A stretch of 64,000 nt of DNA from Limnohabitans sp. 103DPR2 (GTDB taxonomy: Bacteria > Pseudomonadota > Gammaproteobacteria > Burkholderiales > Burkholderiaceae_C), in contig NZ_CP011834.1 of assembly GCF_001412575.1 (NCBI RefSeq), positions 744,001-808,000 on the forward strand, in the 5' to 3' direction. The position numbers and the translations under genes were made by a program. Shown here one piece after another: positions 19,000-29,071 of this stretch (its first letter is position 1; each line of letters starts with the position of its first letter). A model generated the notes under the pieces. It had not been told where the DNA came from. It worked only from the letters and a program-made list of their open reading frames with translations, and searched no databases.

Positions 19000-20346
19000 A
19001 TGACTGCGCTTGTTGCCAAAGCTCTGCGTTTAAGCACCACCGATGCCGATTTTGAAGCGACGTTTCAAAAGCGCTTGCATTGGTCCGCCGACGCCGACGC
19101 AGCCATCGAATCGCGCGTGGCCGAAATTTTGGCCGACGTGCAACAACGCGGTGACACGGCCGTGCTTGAGTACACCCAGCGTTTCGATGGCCTCAATGCC
19201 AAAGACATGCAGGCCTTGATGCTGACGCAGGCGGAACTCAAAGCTGCATTTGACGGCCTGCCCGCAGCCCAAAAAGACGCGTTGCAAGCTGCGGCTCGGC
19301 GTGTTCGCAGTTACCACGAAGCGCAAAAGAAAGCTTCGGGCGAAAGCTGGTCATACACAGACGAAGACGGCACCTTGCTGGGTCAAAAAGTCACGCCCCT
19401 CGATCGCGTGGGCATTTATGTGCCTGGCGGCAAAGCGGCTTACCCTTCGTCGGTCTTGATGAACGCTATTCCTGCACATGTGGCTGGCGTTGAAGAAATG
19501 ATCATGGTGGTGCCAACGCCCCAAGGTGTGAAGAACCCCTTGGTCTTGGCTGCCGCTTATGTGGCGGGCGTCTCGCGTGCCTTCACAATCGGAGGCGCGC
19601 AAGCCGTTGCAGCGCTTGCATTTGGCACGGCCACGGTGCCCAAGGTCGACAAAATCACAGGCCCCGGCAACGCCTATGTGGCCAGCGCCAAGAAGCGCGT
19701 CTTTGGTACCGTGGGCATTGACATGATTGCCGGCCCCAGCGAAATTTTGGTGTTGGCCGATGGCAGCACACCGCCCGAGTGGGTGGCCATGGACTTGTTC
19801 TCGCAAGCCGAGCACGATGAGTTGGCACAAAGCATTTTGCTGTGCCCAGATGCGGCCTACATTGACCAAGTGCAAGCCGCCATCGATCAGTTGCTGCCCA
19901 CCTTACCGCGTGCCGAGATCATTGCAAAATCCATGAACGATCGAGGTGCGCTCATTCAAACGCGCAGCATGGAAGAGGCTTGCAACATCAGCAACCGCAT
20001 TGCACCAGAGCACTTGGAAGTGTCCAGCCGCAACCCACATGCATGGGAGCCTTTACTCAAACATGCCGGCGCTATTTTCTTGGGTGCATTCACCAGCGAG
20101 TCGCTGGGCGATTACTGCGCGGGTCCTAACCACGTGTTGCCCACCAGCGGCACCGCACGTTTTTCATCGCCCTTGGGTGTGTACGATTTTCAAAAGCGCT
20201 CTAGCCTCATTGAGGTGAGCGAAAAGGGCGCACAAAGTTTGGGCCTGATCGCTGCCGAGCTGGCTTACGGCGAAGGCTTGCAAGCCCACGCCCGTGCTGC
20301 CGAGTTGCGCTTGAACCCCGTGCCAACGCAAAGAGAAACACCATGA
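19000..20346 (+). CDS. hisD: Histidinol dehydrogenase
   Basis: HisD oxidises L-histidinol to L-histidine in two NAD-dependent steps (final reactions of the pathway). The 448-residue protein shows the signature [14 protein letters not shown] and the conserved QAEHDE metal and catalytic region, followed by NRIAPEHLE with the catalytic Glu-His pair. The C-terminal [15 protein letters not shown] is also intact. Its TGA overlaps the hisC ATG. Confidence 0.96.
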   Translation: MTALVAKALRLSTTDADFEATFQKRLHWSADADAAIESRVAEILADVQQRGDTAVLEYTQRFDGLNAKDMQALMLTQAELKAAFDGLPAAQKDALQAAARRVRSYHEAQKKASGESWSYTDEDGTLLGQKVTPLDRVGIYVPGGKAAYPSSVLMNAIPAHVAGVEEMIMVVPTPQGVKNPLVLAAAYVAGVSRAFTIGGAQAVAALAFGTATVPKVDKITGPGNAYVASAKKRVFGTVGIDMIAGPSEILVLADGSTPPEWVAMDLFSQAEHDELAQSILLCPDAAYIDQVQAAIDQLLPTLPRAEIIAKSMNDRGALIQTRSMEEACNISNRIAPEHLEVSSRNPHAWEPLLKHAGAIFLGAFTSESLGDYCAGPNHVLPTSGTARFSSPLGVYDFQKRSSLIEVSEKGAQSLGLIAAELAYGEGLQAHARAAELRLNPVPTQRETP

Positions 20347-21434
20347 GTGCCATTCAAAATCCCGCTGCTTGGTTGAAGCACATTCGTCAAGACGTGCAGT
20401 CCATGCATGCCTATGCCATTCAGGATTCGACTGGCATGGTGAAGCTTGATGCCATGGAAAATCCATTCAGCTTGTCGCCCGCATTGCAAAAGCAATTGGG
20501 CGAGCGGCTGGGTGCCTTGGCCCTTAATCGTTATCCGGGTGACCGCATCAATGTCTTGCGCGCCGAGTTGGCCAAGTATGCGCAAATGCCAGAAGGCTTT
20601 GACATCATGTTAGGCAATGGCTCCGATGAGCTCATCACACTCCTGTCAGTGGCCTGTGATGTGCCGGGTGCCAGCTTTTTAGCCCCATTGCCGGGCTTTG
20701 TGATGTACGCCATGAGCGCACAATTGCAAGGCGTGAACTTTCACGGCGTGCCCCTCACAGCCAACTTTGAGTTGGACGAGGCCGCCATGCTGAGCGCCAT
20801 TGCCACGCACAAGCCGGCGGTGGTCTATTTGGCTTACCCCAACAATCCCACGGGCACCTTGTGGGATGCTGATGTCATTGAACGCATCGTGGTGGCCCAA
20901 GGCGCGCAAGGCGGCTTGGTGGTGATGGACGAGGCCTATCAGCCTTTTGCCAGCCAAACCTACATGGACCGCGTTGCGAAGCATGGCCACGTGCTGCTGA
21001 TGCGCACTTTGTCTAAATTTGGATTGGCCGGCGTGCGCCTGGGTTACATGGTGGGCCCCAAGGCTTTGATTGCCGAAATCGACAAAGTGCGTCCGCCTTA
21101 CAACATCAGCGTTTTGAACTGCGAATGTGCGCTGTTTGCGTTGGAACATGCCGATGTGTTTGCCGAACAAGCGGTGCAAATTCGCCAAGAACGTGAAAAA
21201 CTCAGCCAGTCTTTAGCGCAATTGCCAGGCGTTCAAGTCTTCCCAAGCCAGGCCAATATGCTGCTGGTTCGTATGCCAGACGCCACAAAGTGCTTCGAAG
21301 GTATGAAAACGAAAGGCATTTTGGTGAAGAACGTTTCTAAAATGCACCCATTGCTTGGCAACTGCTTGCGTCTCACTGTCGGAACCCCCGAAGAAAACGT
21401 GCGCATGTTGGCAGCACTCAAGGAATCTTTATGA
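20343..21434 (+). CDS. hisC: Histidinol-phosphate aminotransferase
   Basis: This PLP-dependent class II aminotransferase converts imidazole acetol phosphate and glutamate to histidinol phosphate. The 363-residue protein has the NNPTGTLW loop, the Asp in [11 protein letters not shown] and the PLP lysine in [14 protein letters not shown] (about residue 223). It overlaps both hisD and hisB by four bases. Confidence 0.95.
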   Translation: MSAIQNPAAWLKHIRQDVQSMHAYAIQDSTGMVKLDAMENPFSLSPALQKQLGERLGALALNRYPGDRINVLRAELAKYAQMPEGFDIMLGNGSDELITLLSVACDVPGASFLAPLPGFVMYAMSAQLQGVNFHGVPLTANFELDEAAMLSAIATHKPAVVYLAYPNNPTGTLWDADVIERIVVAQGAQGGLVVMDEAYQPFASQTYMDRVAKHGHVLLMRTLSKFGLAGVRLGYMVGPKALIAEIDKVRPPYNISVLNCECALFALEHADVFAEQAVQIRQEREKLSQSLAQLPGVQVFPSQANMLLVRMPDATKCFEGMKTKGILVKNVSKMHPLLGNCLRLTVGTPEENVRMLAALKESL

Positions 21435-22027
21435 GCTCACCCCGCGTCGCAGAAGTCACGCGCAAAACTGCAGAAACCCAAATTCGCGTCAAAGTGAATT
21501 TGGACGGTACTGGTCAAGCCAGTCTGTCCACAGGCATTGGTTTCTTTGACCACATGCTCGATCAAATTGCCCGCCATGGTCTCATCGATTTAGAAATCGA
21601 TGCCAAGGGCGATTTGCACATCGACGGCCACCACACCGTGGAAGATGTGGGCATCACTTTGGGCCAAGCCGTTGCCAAAGCTGTTGGCGACAAAAAAGGT
21701 TTGCGCCGATACGGCCATGCCTACGTGCCCCTCGACGAAGCTTTGTCGCGCGTCGTTATCGATTTTTCAGGCCGTCCTGGCTTGGTCAACCATGTGCCGT
21801 TCACCAGCGGCATGGTGGGCGGCTTTGACACGCAACTCATGCACGAATTTTTCCAAGGTTTTGTGAACCACGCCTTGGTCACCGTGCACATCGACAATTT
21901 GCGCGGCGACAACGCGCACCACCAAGCCGAAACCGTGTTCAAGGCTTTTGCACGTGCTTTGCGTGCAGCGCTAGAAATCGATCCCCGTTCGGTGGGCGTC
22001 ATTCCTTCCACCAAAGGCTCGCTCTAA
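21431..22027 (+). CDS. hisB: Imidazoleglycerol-phosphate dehydratase
   Basis: HisB removes water from imidazole glycerol phosphate to give imidazole acetol phosphate. At 198 residues it is the monofunctional enzyme, without the N-terminal histidinol phosphatase domain seen in enterobacterial HisB. The histidinol phosphatase must therefore be encoded elsewhere. The two metal-binding HHxxE motifs, HHTVED (about residue 66) and HHQAE (about residue 165), are present, as is [14 protein letters not shown]. Confidence 0.96.
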   Translation: MSSPRVAEVTRKTAETQIRVKVNLDGTGQASLSTGIGFFDHMLDQIARHGLIDLEIDAKGDLHIDGHHTVEDVGITLGQAVAKAVGDKKGLRRYGHAYVPLDEALSRVVIDFSGRPGLVNHVPFTSGMVGGFDTQLMHEFFQGFVNHALVTVHIDNLRGDNAHHQAETVFKAFARALRAALEIDPRSVGVIPSTKGSL

Positions 22028-22029
22028 GC

Positions 22030-22692
22030 ATGTCTGTCAACTCAGTGGCGGTGGTCGATTACGGCATGGGCAACTTGCGCTCCGTGGCGCAGGCGGTCAT
22101 TCACGCCGCTCAAGACACCGGCGTTGAGGTCAAAATCACCTCCAACCCGCAAGATGTCCGTGATGCCTCGCGGGTGGTCTTGCCTGGCCAAGGTGCCATG
22201 CCCGATTGCATGCGCGAACTGCGCGAGTCGGGCCTGATGGAGGCTGTGCTGGAAGCCGCTGACAAAAAGCCCTTGTTTGGCGTGTGCGTGGGTATGCAAA
22301 TGCTGCTCGACCACAGCGATGAAGGCAACACGCCGGGTTTGGGCCTGATTCACGGCAATGTGATCAAATTTGACTTGGCTGGCAAAGTCCAAGCCGATGG
22401 CAGCCGCTTCAAGGTCCCCCAAATGGGCTGGAATCAAGTCAATTTCAGTCAGCACCAAGGCGCCCAACATCCGGTCTGGGGCAACATTCCCAGTGGCAGT
22501 TACTTCTACTTTGTGCACAGTTTTTACGCCAAGCCGCTCAATATCACCCAAGTGGCTGGGGAAACTGACTACGGCGGCGCCTTCGCTTGCGCCATTGCGC
22601 GCGATAATTTGTTTGCAACGCAGTTTCACCCCGAGAAAAGTGCCGACCAAGGTTTGGCGCTGTACCGAAACTTTTTGCACTGGCAACCCTGA
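22030..22692 (+). CDS. hisH: Imidazole glycerol phosphate synthase, glutaminase subunit
   Basis: HisH hydrolyses glutamine and passes ammonia to HisF. The 220-residue class I glutamine amidotransferase has the nucleophile Cys86 in [10 protein letters not shown] and the His-Glu pair in QFHPEKS near the C-terminus. It starts two bases after the hisB stop. A T-rich stretch and a CTAGCGCTAG palindrome follow before hisA. Confidence 0.95.
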   Translation: MSVNSVAVVDYGMGNLRSVAQAVIHAAQDTGVEVKITSNPQDVRDASRVVLPGQGAMPDCMRELRESGLMEAVLEAADKKPLFGVCVGMQMLLDHSDEGNTPGLGLIHGNVIKFDLAGKVQADGSRFKVPQMGWNQVNFSQHQGAQHPVWGNIPSGSYFYFVHSFYAKPLNITQVAGETDYGGAFACAIARDNLFATQFHPEKSADQGLALYRNFLHWQP

Positions 22693-22719
22693 ATTTTTTT
22701 AACTTTCTTTCGTTCCACT

Positions 22720-22729
22720 CTAGCGCTAG
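22720..22729. repeat. 10-bp palindrome upstream of hisA
   Basis: CTAGCGCTAG is self-complementary and contains two CTAG tetramers, which are normally rare in bacterial DNA. It lies ten bases before the hisA start codon, where a ribosome site would be expected; no Shine-Dalgarno match is visible there. Confidence 0.45.
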
Positions 22730-22738
22730 CAATTCGCC

Positions 22739-23479
22739 ATGATTCTGATACCTGCGATTGACCTCAAAGACGGCCACTGCGTTCGCCTCAAACAAGGCGA
22801 CATGGACCAAGCCACCACGTTTGGCGAAGACCCTGCGGCCATGGCCAAATCTTGGCTAGAAAAAGGCGCACGCCGTTTGCACCTGGTCGATTTGAATGGT
22901 GCTTTTGCGGGCAAGCCCCAAAACTTTGCCGCTATCAAGTCCATCTTGAAAGAAGTGGGCGATGACATCCCCGTTCAATTGGGCGGTGGCATTCGCGATT
23001 TGGACACCATTGAGAAATACATTGATGGTGGTTTGCGTTACGTCATCATTGGCACAGCGGCGGTCAAAAACCCAGGCTTCTTGCGCGATGCGTGCAGCGC
23101 CTTTGGTGGCCACATCATCGTGGGTCTTGATGCCAAAGATGGCAAAGTGGCCACCGATGGTTGGAGCAAGCTCACCGGTCACGAAGTGGTCGATCTGGCC
23201 AAGAAGTTTGAAGACTGGGGCGTTGAGTCCATCATCTACACCGACATTGGCCGCGATGGTATGCTGAGCGGCATCAACATCGACGCCACCGTCAAACTGG
23301 CCCAAGCCCTCACCATTCCTGTCATCGCATCCGGCGGTCTGTCCAACATGGCCGACATTGAACAGCTTTGCGCGGTCGAGGACGAAGGCGTTGAAGGCGT
23401 CATCTGTGGCCGCGCTGTTTATTCTGGCGACCTTGATTTCCAAGCAGCCCAGGCCAGGGCCGATGAACTTAACGGCTGA
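22739..23479 (+). CDS. hisA: Phosphoribosylformimino-AICAR phosphate isomerase
   Basis: HisA is a (beta/alpha)8 isomerase acting on ProFAR, the Amadori rearrangement of the pathway. The 246-residue protein begins [20 protein letters not shown] with the catalytic Asp near residue 8, and has the second catalytic Asp in [14 protein letters not shown]. The start has no obvious Shine-Dalgarno sequence. The 3' end overlaps the following mutarotase gene by 17 bases. Confidence 0.95.
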   Translation: MILIPAIDLKDGHCVRLKQGDMDQATTFGEDPAAMAKSWLEKGARRLHLVDLNGAFAGKPQNFAAIKSILKEVGDDIPVQLGGGIRDLDTIEKYIDGGLRYVIIGTAAVKNPGFLRDACSAFGGHIIVGLDAKDGKVATDGWSKLTGHEVVDLAKKFEDWGVESIIYTDIGRDGMLSGINIDATVKLAQALTIPVIASGGLSNMADIEQLCAVEDEGVEGVICGRAVYSGDLDFQAAQARADELNG

Positions 23480-24332
23480 TACTTACCAAGGCCACGCCGG
23501 TTGGCGCTGGTCCTTGCCCAACGGCGACAGGGTGTTTGTGGCGCAGCAAGGCGCACAAGTTTTGTCTTGGCATGCCGCAGGCGCAGAGCGCTTGTACCTT
23601 AGCCCCACGTCCGCATGCGATGGCATCACCGCCATTCGAGGCGGTGTGCCGGTGTGCTTTCCCCAATTCAACCAGCGTGGCAATTTGCCCAAGCACGGCT
23701 TTGTGCGCAACATGCCTTGGCGTTTGTCTGAAGCCAGTTTGGAAGCCGCAACGCCAACATCAACCCATGCGTTTGAATTGCAGGCCAATGAGGCAACTCG
23801 CAGCATTTGGCCCGTCAATTTCCGCGCCTTGCTCACAGTCGATTTGCAGGCGCACCAATTGAAAATTTCATTGCGCGTCGACAATCTAGGGGAATCAACG
23901 CTGACTTTCACTGGCGCTTTGCACACCTACCTTGCAGTCAGCGACATAGCCCAAGTCAGTTTGCACGGACAAGCGCAGCAACCCGAATGGGATGCTGTGA
24001 AAGACACACACCAAGCCTGTAGCGGCAACTTGCGCTTTGAAGCTGAATTTGACCGGGTCTATGATGTCGAAACCAAGGCTGAAGAAGCGACTGCGCACAG
24101 CGCGCCGACATGGGTGCTGCAAGACGGCGCTCAGTCTTTGAAGATTTCGCAAAGTGCCACGTGGGGCCAAAGCGTGGTTTGGAATCCGGGTGCCGAAAAA
24201 GCGCGTCAACTCCAAGACATGCCCGATTCAGGCTACCAGCACATGTTGTGCGTTGAAGCGGCCCGCGTCAACACACCCATCGACGTGCCTGCTTTCCAAT
24301 CGTGGGAAGCTTGGCAACAATTCAACCTCTAA
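23463..24332 (+). CDS. D-hexose-6-phosphate mutarotase (YeaD-like)
   Basis: The 289-residue product belongs to the aldose 1-epimerase-like group that interconverts anomers of glucose-6-phosphate and related sugars. Visible family elements are [11 protein letters not shown] and [10 protein letters not shown] (containing one active-site His), then a [13 protein letters not shown] segment with the second His and a WNPGAEKA motif. I place the start at the ATG at 23463, inside the end of hisA (17-base overlap). A longer upstream reading lies wholly within hisA. It sits between hisA and hisF, which are normally adjacent, so the gene seems to have been inserted into the his operon. Confidence 0.82.
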   Translation: MNLTADTYQGHAGWRWSLPNGDRVFVAQQGAQVLSWHAAGAERLYLSPTSACDGITAIRGGVPVCFPQFNQRGNLPKHGFVRNMPWRLSEASLEAATPTSTHAFELQANEATRSIWPVNFRALLTVDLQAHQLKISLRVDNLGESTLTFTGALHTYLAVSDIAQVSLHGQAQQPEWDAVKDTHQACSGNLRFEAEFDRVYDVETKAEEATAHSAPTWVLQDGAQSLKISQSATWGQSVVWNPGAEKARQLQDMPDSGYQHMLCVEAARVNTPIDVPAFQSWEAWQQFNL

Positions 24333-24338
24333 GACACC

Positions 24339-25118
24339 ATGCTAGCCAAACGCATCATTCCTTGCCTTGACGTCACCGGTGGCCGCGTGGTCAAGGGCGT
24401 CAATTTCGTAGAACTGCGCGATGCCGGCGATCCTGTCGAAATTGCAGCGCGCTACAACGAACAAGGCGCCGACGAACTCACCTTTTTGGACATCACGGCC
24501 ACCAGCGATGGCCGCGACCTGATCCTTCACATCATTGAGGCCGTGGCCTCGCAGGTCTTCATTCCCCTCACAGTGGGCGGCGGTGTGCGCACCGTGGACG
24601 ATGTGCGCCGTTTGCTGAATGCAGGCGCCGACAAAACCAGCTTCAACTCGGCGGCCATTGCCAATCCCCAAGTCATTCGCGATGCCTCCCAAAAGTACGG
24701 CGCGCAGTGCATTGTGGTGGCCATTGATGCCAAGCGCCGTCAGGGCGACGACCTGGCATTGCGCGGCGAAGGCTGGGACGTCTACAGCCACGGCGGCCGT
24801 CAAAACACGGGCTTAGATGCTGTCAAATGGGCCACCCAAATGGCCGAGTATGGCGCTGGCGAGATTTTGCTCACCAGCATGGACCGCGATGGCACCAAGT
24901 CGGGTTTTGATTTGGCCCTCACCAAAGCTGTCAGTGACGCCATCCAAGTGCCTGTCATCGCCTCAGGCGGGGTGGGCAATCTGGACCATTTGGCCGACGG
25001 CGTGCAGCAGGGTGGTGCCGATGCCGTTTTGGCGGCCAGCATTTTTCACTATGGCGAATACACCGTCCAAGAAGCCAAACAGCGCATGCGCGAGCGGGGA
25101 ATTCCCGTTCGTTTGTAA
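24339..25118 (+). CDS. hisF: Imidazole glycerol phosphate synthase, cyclase subunit
   Basis: HisF uses ammonia from HisH to convert PRFAR to imidazole glycerol phosphate and AICAR. The 259-residue TIM barrel starts [20 protein letters not shown] with catalytic Asp11, and the second catalytic Asp is in [15 protein letters not shown] (about residue 130). It begins six bases after the mutarotase stop. Confidence 0.96.
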   Translation: MLAKRIIPCLDVTGGRVVKGVNFVELRDAGDPVEIAARYNEQGADELTFLDITATSDGRDLILHIIEAVASQVFIPLTVGGGVRTVDDVRRLLNAGADKTSFNSAAIANPQVIRDASQKYGAQCIVVAIDAKRRQGDDLALRGEGWDVYSHGGRQNTGLDAVKWATQMAEYGAGEILLTSMDRDGTKSGFDLALTKAVSDAIQVPVIASGGVGNLDHLADGVQQGGADAVLAASIFHYGEYTVQEAKQRMRERGIPVRL

Positions 25119-25149
25119 TCCCTTCATCTTCAAGTGGTAGATTCAACCC

Positions 25150-25539
25150 ATGACATGGCTTGATCAAATCAAATGGGACGCGCAGGGCCTGGTGCCCGTC
25201 ATCGCGCAAGAGGCCAGCACCGGCGATGTGCTGATGTTTGCCTGGATGAACCGCGAGGCGCTGGCCAAAACGGCCGAGCTCAAGCGCGCGGTGTATTTCA
25301 GCCGTTCGCGCAACAAACTCTGGTTCAAAGGTGAAGAGTCGGGTCATGTGCAAACCGTGCATGACATGCGCCTCGATTGCGACAACGATGTGGTCTTGCT
25401 CAAAGTCACGCAACTGGGCCATGAGCCCGGCATTGCCTGCCACACTGGTCGTCACAGCTGTTTTTACCAGCAGTACCAAGAAGGCGCGTGGCGCGCCACC
25501 GAACCGGTCTTGAAAGACCCTGAATCCATTTACAAGTGA
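25150..25539 (+). CDS. hisI: Phosphoribosyl-AMP cyclohydrolase
   Basis: HisI opens the purine ring of phosphoribosyl-AMP. The 129-residue monofunctional enzyme has FAWMNREAL, the [16 protein letters not shown] motif and the metal-binding cluster in [13 protein letters not shown], with [10 protein letters not shown] near residues 100-109. It is separate from hisE, unlike the fused HisIE of enterobacteria. Confidence 0.95.
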   Translation: MTWLDQIKWDAQGLVPVIAQEASTGDVLMFAWMNREALAKTAELKRAVYFSRSRNKLWFKGEESGHVQTVHDMRLDCDNDVVLLKVTQLGHEPGIACHTGRHSCFYQQYQEGAWRATEPVLKDPESIYK

Positions 25540-25557
25540 GCACTCGTTGCCAAAATC

Positions 25558-25926
25558 ATGAGTTCAACCGATGCTTTGGCCCGTTTAGCGGCCGTCATTG
25601 AAAGTCGCAAACCTGCAAACGGCGGCGACCCCGAAAAAAGTTATGTGGCCCGTTTGCTGCACAAGGGCCCCGATGCCTTTTTGAAGAAAATTGGCGAGGA
25701 AGCCACCGAAACAGTGATGGCCGCCAAAGACATGGACCACGGCGGCGAAGCGCACAAATTGGTGGGCGAGGTGGCCGATTTGTGGTTCCACAGCATGATT
25801 GCCTTGGCACACTATGGTTTGTCGCCTGCCGATGTGGTGGCCGAACTCAGCCGCCGCGAAGGCCTGAGTGGCTTGGAAGAAAAAGCCCTCCGCAAAGCGG
25901 AACAACGCGAAAAAACAGGTGAATGA
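25558..25926 (+). CDS. hisE: Phosphoribosyl-ATP pyrophosphatase
   Basis: HisE removes pyrophosphate from phosphoribosyl-ATP, the second step of the pathway. The 122-residue MazG-like all-helical protein has [20 protein letters not shown] and [16 protein letters not shown] segments with acidic metal ligands. It follows hisI by 18 bases and overlaps the HIT gene. Confidence 0.93.
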   Translation: MSSTDALARLAAVIESRKPANGGDPEKSYVARLLHKGPDAFLKKIGEEATETVMAAKDMDHGGEAHKLVGEVADLWFHSMIALAHYGLSPADVVAELSRREGLSGLEEKALRKAEQREKTGE

Positions 25927-26282
25927 TGCACGACCCCCATTGCCTCTTCTGCAAAATCATTGAGGGAAAAATCCCCTCCAAGAAGGTCTACGAAGATGAA
26001 CACGTGTTTGCCTTCCATGACATCGCGCCCTGGGCGCCGGTCCACTTTCTGATGGTGCCCAAGCTGCACATCCCTTCGATGGCCCAAATTACCCCTGAAC
26101 ATTCAGCCTTAATGGGGCACATGATGGCTTTGGCACCTAAACTGGCGTTGGAACAAGGCTGTCGCCCTTACCCCGATGGTGGCTACAGAATTGTGACCAA
26201 CACCGGATCTGAGGGCGGGCAGGAAGTTCACCATTTGCATTTCCATGTCATGGGCGGCCCTCGTCCTTGGCTTCGCGGTTAA
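25923..26282 (+). CDS. HIT family purine nucleoside phosphoramidase (HinT-like)
   Basis: The 119-residue protein has the HIT fold. An N-terminal [19 protein letters not shown] is typical of HinT, and the HxHxHxx motif reads [11 protein letters not shown] near the C-terminus. Family members cleave AMP-lysine and other adenosine phosphoramidates. Two adjacent ATG codons (25923 and 25926) are possible starts; the first overlaps the hisE TGA. It lies between hisE and tatA as in many betaproteobacteria. Confidence 0.9.
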   Translation: MMHDPHCLFCKIIEGKIPSKKVYEDEHVFAFHDIAPWAPVHFLMVPKLHIPSMAQITPEHSALMGHMMALAPKLALEQGCRPYPDGGYRIVTNTGSEGGQEVHHLHFHVMGGPRPWLRG

Positions 26283-26318
26283 ACGCTTAGAATTACATTC
26301 AATTGTTAGGAGATATCC

Positions 26319-26558
26319 ATGGGTTCATTCTCAATTTGGCATTGGCTGATCGTTTTGCTCATCGTGGTCATGGTTTTTGGCACTAAAAAGCTGAAAAACA
26401 TCGGTTCAGACTTGGGCGGTGCGGTCAAAGGCTTTAAAGACGGCATGAAAGATGCCAACGGCAATACCAGCACTGAAGAAAAGCCTGCGGGTCAAGTGGC
26501 TGCCGCGGCTGCGGTGGAAAAAACCACCATCGACGTAGAAGCTAAGACAAAGTCCTGA
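26319..26558 (+). CDS. tatA: Twin-arginine translocase subunit TatA
   Basis: TatA forms the size-variable channel of the Tat pathway, which exports folded proteins (here probably including the PetA Rieske protein). The 79-residue product has one N-terminal membrane helix ([19 protein letters not shown]), the [20 protein letters not shown] amphipathic hinge and a charged tail. A strong ribosome site TAGGAGA lies seven bases before the ATG. Confidence 0.95.
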   Translation: MGSFSIWHWLIVLLIVVMVFGTKKLKNIGSDLGGAVKGFKDGMKDANGNTSTEEKPAGQVAAAAAVEKTTIDVEAKTKS

Positions 26559-26559
26559 T

Positions 26560-27027
26560 TTGATCGATCTTGGCATTTCCAAAATAGCCCTTATCGGGGT
26601 CGTGGCGCTGGTCGTCATTGGCCCTGAGAAGTTGCCGCGCGTGGCGCGCACCTTGGGCAATCTGATGGGCAAGGCCCAGCGTTACATCTCCGATGTCAAG
26701 GCTGAGGTCAATCGCACCATGGATTTGGAAGAGCTCAAGAAAATGAAAGACACTGTGGAGGGGGCCGCACGCGATGTCGAAGGCTCTGTTCAATCCACAG
26801 CCATCGATTTTGAAAAGCAGTGGAATGAAACCACGGCCGGCCTCGCAACCGAGTCCAATCACACCCCTTGGGAACCCCCGCCACCGGTTTACAAACACCC
26901 AGGCAAAAAGTTTCGCTTGAAACAAGCGGCTGTGCCCCAGTGGTACAAATCACGCGCGGGTGTCCGCACCAAAACACTGTCGGGCGCTGCACGCGTCGCG
27001 CGATACCGACCTACCCAACTGAGTTAA
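26560..27027 (+). CDS. tatB: Twin-arginine translocase subunit TatB
   Basis: TatB works with TatC in substrate recognition. The 155-residue protein starts at a TTG codon one base after the tatA stop, giving [21 protein letters not shown], the standard TatB N-terminus with the conserved [10 protein letters not shown] hinge at about residues 21-30. An amphipathic helix and a variable, basic C-terminal tail follow. The TTG start is strongly supported by the family N-terminus. Confidence 0.93.
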   Translation: MIDLGISKIALIGVVALVVIGPEKLPRVARTLGNLMGKAQRYISDVKAEVNRTMDLEELKKMKDTVEGAARDVEGSVQSTAIDFEKQWNETTAGLATESNHTPWEPPPPVYKHPGKKFRLKQAAVPQWYKSRAGVRTKTLSGAARVARYRPTQLS

Positions 27028-27033
27028 TTTTCC

Positions 27034-27828
27034 GTGTCCGATCCTTCCCAAAAGCCCGAAGACGAATTGGCTGGCACCGAGCAGCCCTTCGTGTCCCATT
27101 TGATGGAGTTGCGCGACCGTTTGGTGCGCGCCTTGGCGGCGGTGGGTGTGGCAGCGGCCATTTTGGCTCTCTTTCCCGGACCTGCAGAGCTTTACGATTT
27201 GTTGGCGGCGCCTTTGGTGGCCAACTTGCCAGCGGGCACAACGCTCATTGCCACGTCGGTCATCTCGCCTTTCATGGTGCCCCTCAAAATTTTGTTGATG
27301 GCCGCATTTTTGCTGGCGCTGCCTGTGGTGCTTTACCAAATGTGGGCCTTCATCGCGCCTGGACTGTATGCCCACGAAAAGCGCTTGGTCATGCCCTTGG
27401 TCATTTCCAGCACACTCTTGTTTTTCATTGGCGTGGCTTTTTGTTATTTCTTCGTTTTTGGGCAAGTCTTTAAATTCATTCAAAGCTTCGCTCCCAAAAG
27501 CATCACGGCTGCACCTGACATTGAAGCCTACCTGGGCTTTGTGCTCAACATGTTCTTGGCGTTTGGCTTGGCCTTTGAAGTGCCGATCGCTGTGGTGGTG
27601 CTGGCCAGATTGGGCATTGTCACCATCGAGAAATTGAAAGATTTCCGCGGTTACTTTGTGGTCTTGGCCTTCGTCATTGCGGCCATCGTCACGCCACCCG
27701 ATGTGGTGTCTCAATTGGCCTTGGCCATTCCCATGTGCTTGCTTTATGAATTGGGCATTTGGGCGGCGAAGTTGTTCATCAAACACACGCAAGCGCCCAA
27801 AGAAGACGAAGCGGCTGCCTCGTCTTGA
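27034..27828 (+). CDS. tatC: Twin-arginine translocase subunit TatC
   Basis: TatC is the six-helix receptor for twin-arginine signal peptides. The 264-residue product starts at a GTG and has the conserved FVSHLMELRDRLVRAL N-terminal region. The periplasmic loop carries LYQMWAFIAPGLYAHEKR, and FGLAFEVPIAVVVLARLG contains the conserved Phe/Glu. The gene ends seven bases from the convergent protease gene. Confidence 0.95.
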   Translation: MSDPSQKPEDELAGTEQPFVSHLMELRDRLVRALAAVGVAAAILALFPGPAELYDLLAAPLVANLPAGTTLIATSVISPFMVPLKILLMAAFLLALPVVLYQMWAFIAPGLYAHEKRLVMPLVISSTLLFFIGVAFCYFFVFGQVFKFIQSFAPKSITAAPDIEAYLGFVLNMFLAFGLAFEVPIAVVVLARLGIVTIEKLKDFRGYFVVLAFVIAAIVTPPDVVSQLALAIPMCLLYELGIWAAKLFIKHTQAPKEDEAAASS

Positions 27829-27835
27829 ACGCGCT

Positions 27836-28996
27836 TTAGCGGCGCACTGGTCGTGTGCCCGGTGTCACGCGCACCTCCATGGATTGACCATGGCGTTGCA
27901 ACAAAATCACAGCTGTTTCTCCGGGCTTCAAAGCCGCCACGCGCGAGAGCATGTCGGGCACATCGCCCACGCCCTGGCCGGCCACTTTCAGAATCAGATC
28001 ACCCGGTTGCAAGCCCGCTTTGGCTGCCGGACTGTTTTGTAGCACGCCATTGATCAACACGCCTTTGGGCAACTCCCCCGTGCTTTTGTCTTTGGCAATG
28101 CCAAAACTCTCGGCCAGTTCGGCATTCAAAGGGCGCGGTTCTACGCCAATCCAACCACGCGTGACTTTGCCGTCTTTGATCAACGAATCCATGATTTGGG
28201 TGGCGGTTGAAACCGGCACGGCAAAACCAATGCCCATGTTGCCACCCGAGCGTGAATAAATGGCCGTGTTGATGCCCATCAGCGCACCATTCGCATCCAC
28301 CAACGCACCGCCCGAGTTACCAGGGTTGATGGCGGCGTCGGTTTGGATGAAGTTTTCAAAGGTGTTGATGCCAAGTTGTTTGCGGCCCAGTGCACTCACG
28401 ATGCCGGAGGTGACGGTTTGTCCCACTCCAAATGGATTGCCAATGGCCAACACCGCATCGCCCACTTGCAAGCTGTCGACTTGCCCCAACACAATCACGG
28501 GCAATTGGCCCAATTCAATTTTGAGCAGGGCCAAGTCTGTTTCGGGGTCGGTGCCAATCACTTTGGCCATGGCCCGTCGTCCGTCGTTGAGGTTGACCTC
28601 AATCGCCTCAGCGCCTTCAATCACATGGTGGTTGGTGAGGATGTAGCCCTCGGGGCTGACGATGACACCGCTTCCCATGCCACCGCTGGGCGCCTCGTCT
28701 TCGGGCTCCTCAAAAAATCGAAACCAGGGGTCGGCTCTGCGAGGTTTGCCCCGAGACTTTTGTTGCACATTGATGCTGACCACTGCCGGTGCTGCTTTTT
28801 GGGCGGCTAGTCGAAAACTGCCGCCAGGCGCAACACCCGGTTGACCATCGTCTTTGGCTTGCATGAAAGACACTGTGCTGGTCGTGTTGGCGCGCTTCAG
28901 CCAAGTCGGTTGAAGGGTTGCCACCACAAACCAAGCGGCCACCAGGACTGTCACGGTTTGGGAAAATAAAAGCCAATATCTTTTCATGATTTGCAT
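27836..28996 (-). CDS. Membrane-anchored trypsin-like (HtrA family) serine protease with one PDZ domain
   Basis: The 386-residue protein has an uncleaved-looking N-terminal transmembrane helix (residues 8-29), placing the protease domain in the periplasm. The catalytic triad is visible as His124 (TNHHVIEG), Asp154 (DPETDLALLKI) and Ser228 (NPGNSGGA). A single C-terminal PDZ domain (about 282-380) ends the protein. This layout (anchor, protease, one PDZ) resembles DegS/AlgW-type stress sensors rather than the two-PDZ DegP/DegQ; function by analogy is envelope-stress proteolysis. The start may instead be the ATG three codons later. It converges on tatC and diverges from the NIF3-like gene. Confidence 0.87.
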   Translation of the reverse strand: MQIMKRYWLLFSQTVTVLVAAWFVVATLQPTWLKRANTTSTVSFMQAKDDGQPGVAPGGSFRLAAQKAAPAVVSINVQQKSRGKPRRADPWFRFFEEPEDEAPSGGMGSGVIVSPEGYILTNHHVIEGAEAIEVNLNDGRRAMAKVIGTDPETDLALLKIELGQLPVIVLGQVDSLQVGDAVLAIGNPFGVGQTVTSGIVSALGRKQLGINTFENFIQTDAAINPGNSGGALVDANGALMGINTAIYSRSGGNMGIGFAVPVSTATQIMDSLIKDGKVTRGWIGVEPRPLNAELAESFGIAKDKSTGELPKGVLINGVLQNSPAAKAGLQPGDLILKVAGQGVGDVPDMLSRVAALKPGETAVILLQRHGQSMEVRVTPGTRPVRR

Positions 28997-29017
28997 TGTG
29001 TCGTAAGCCTTGAATCT

Positions 29018-29045
29018 TTGCCAAGGCCATCAGATGGGCCACAAT
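29018..29045 (+). promoter_or_regulatory. Weak putative promoter for the NIF3-like gene
   Basis: TTGCCA (29018-29023) and CACAAT (29040-29045) are spaced by 16 bases, 26 bases before the start codon, in the divergent gap with the protease gene. This is a pattern match only. Confidence 0.3.
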
Positions 29046-29071
29046 AGCCTCTCCCTTTAAATGAGACGCCC

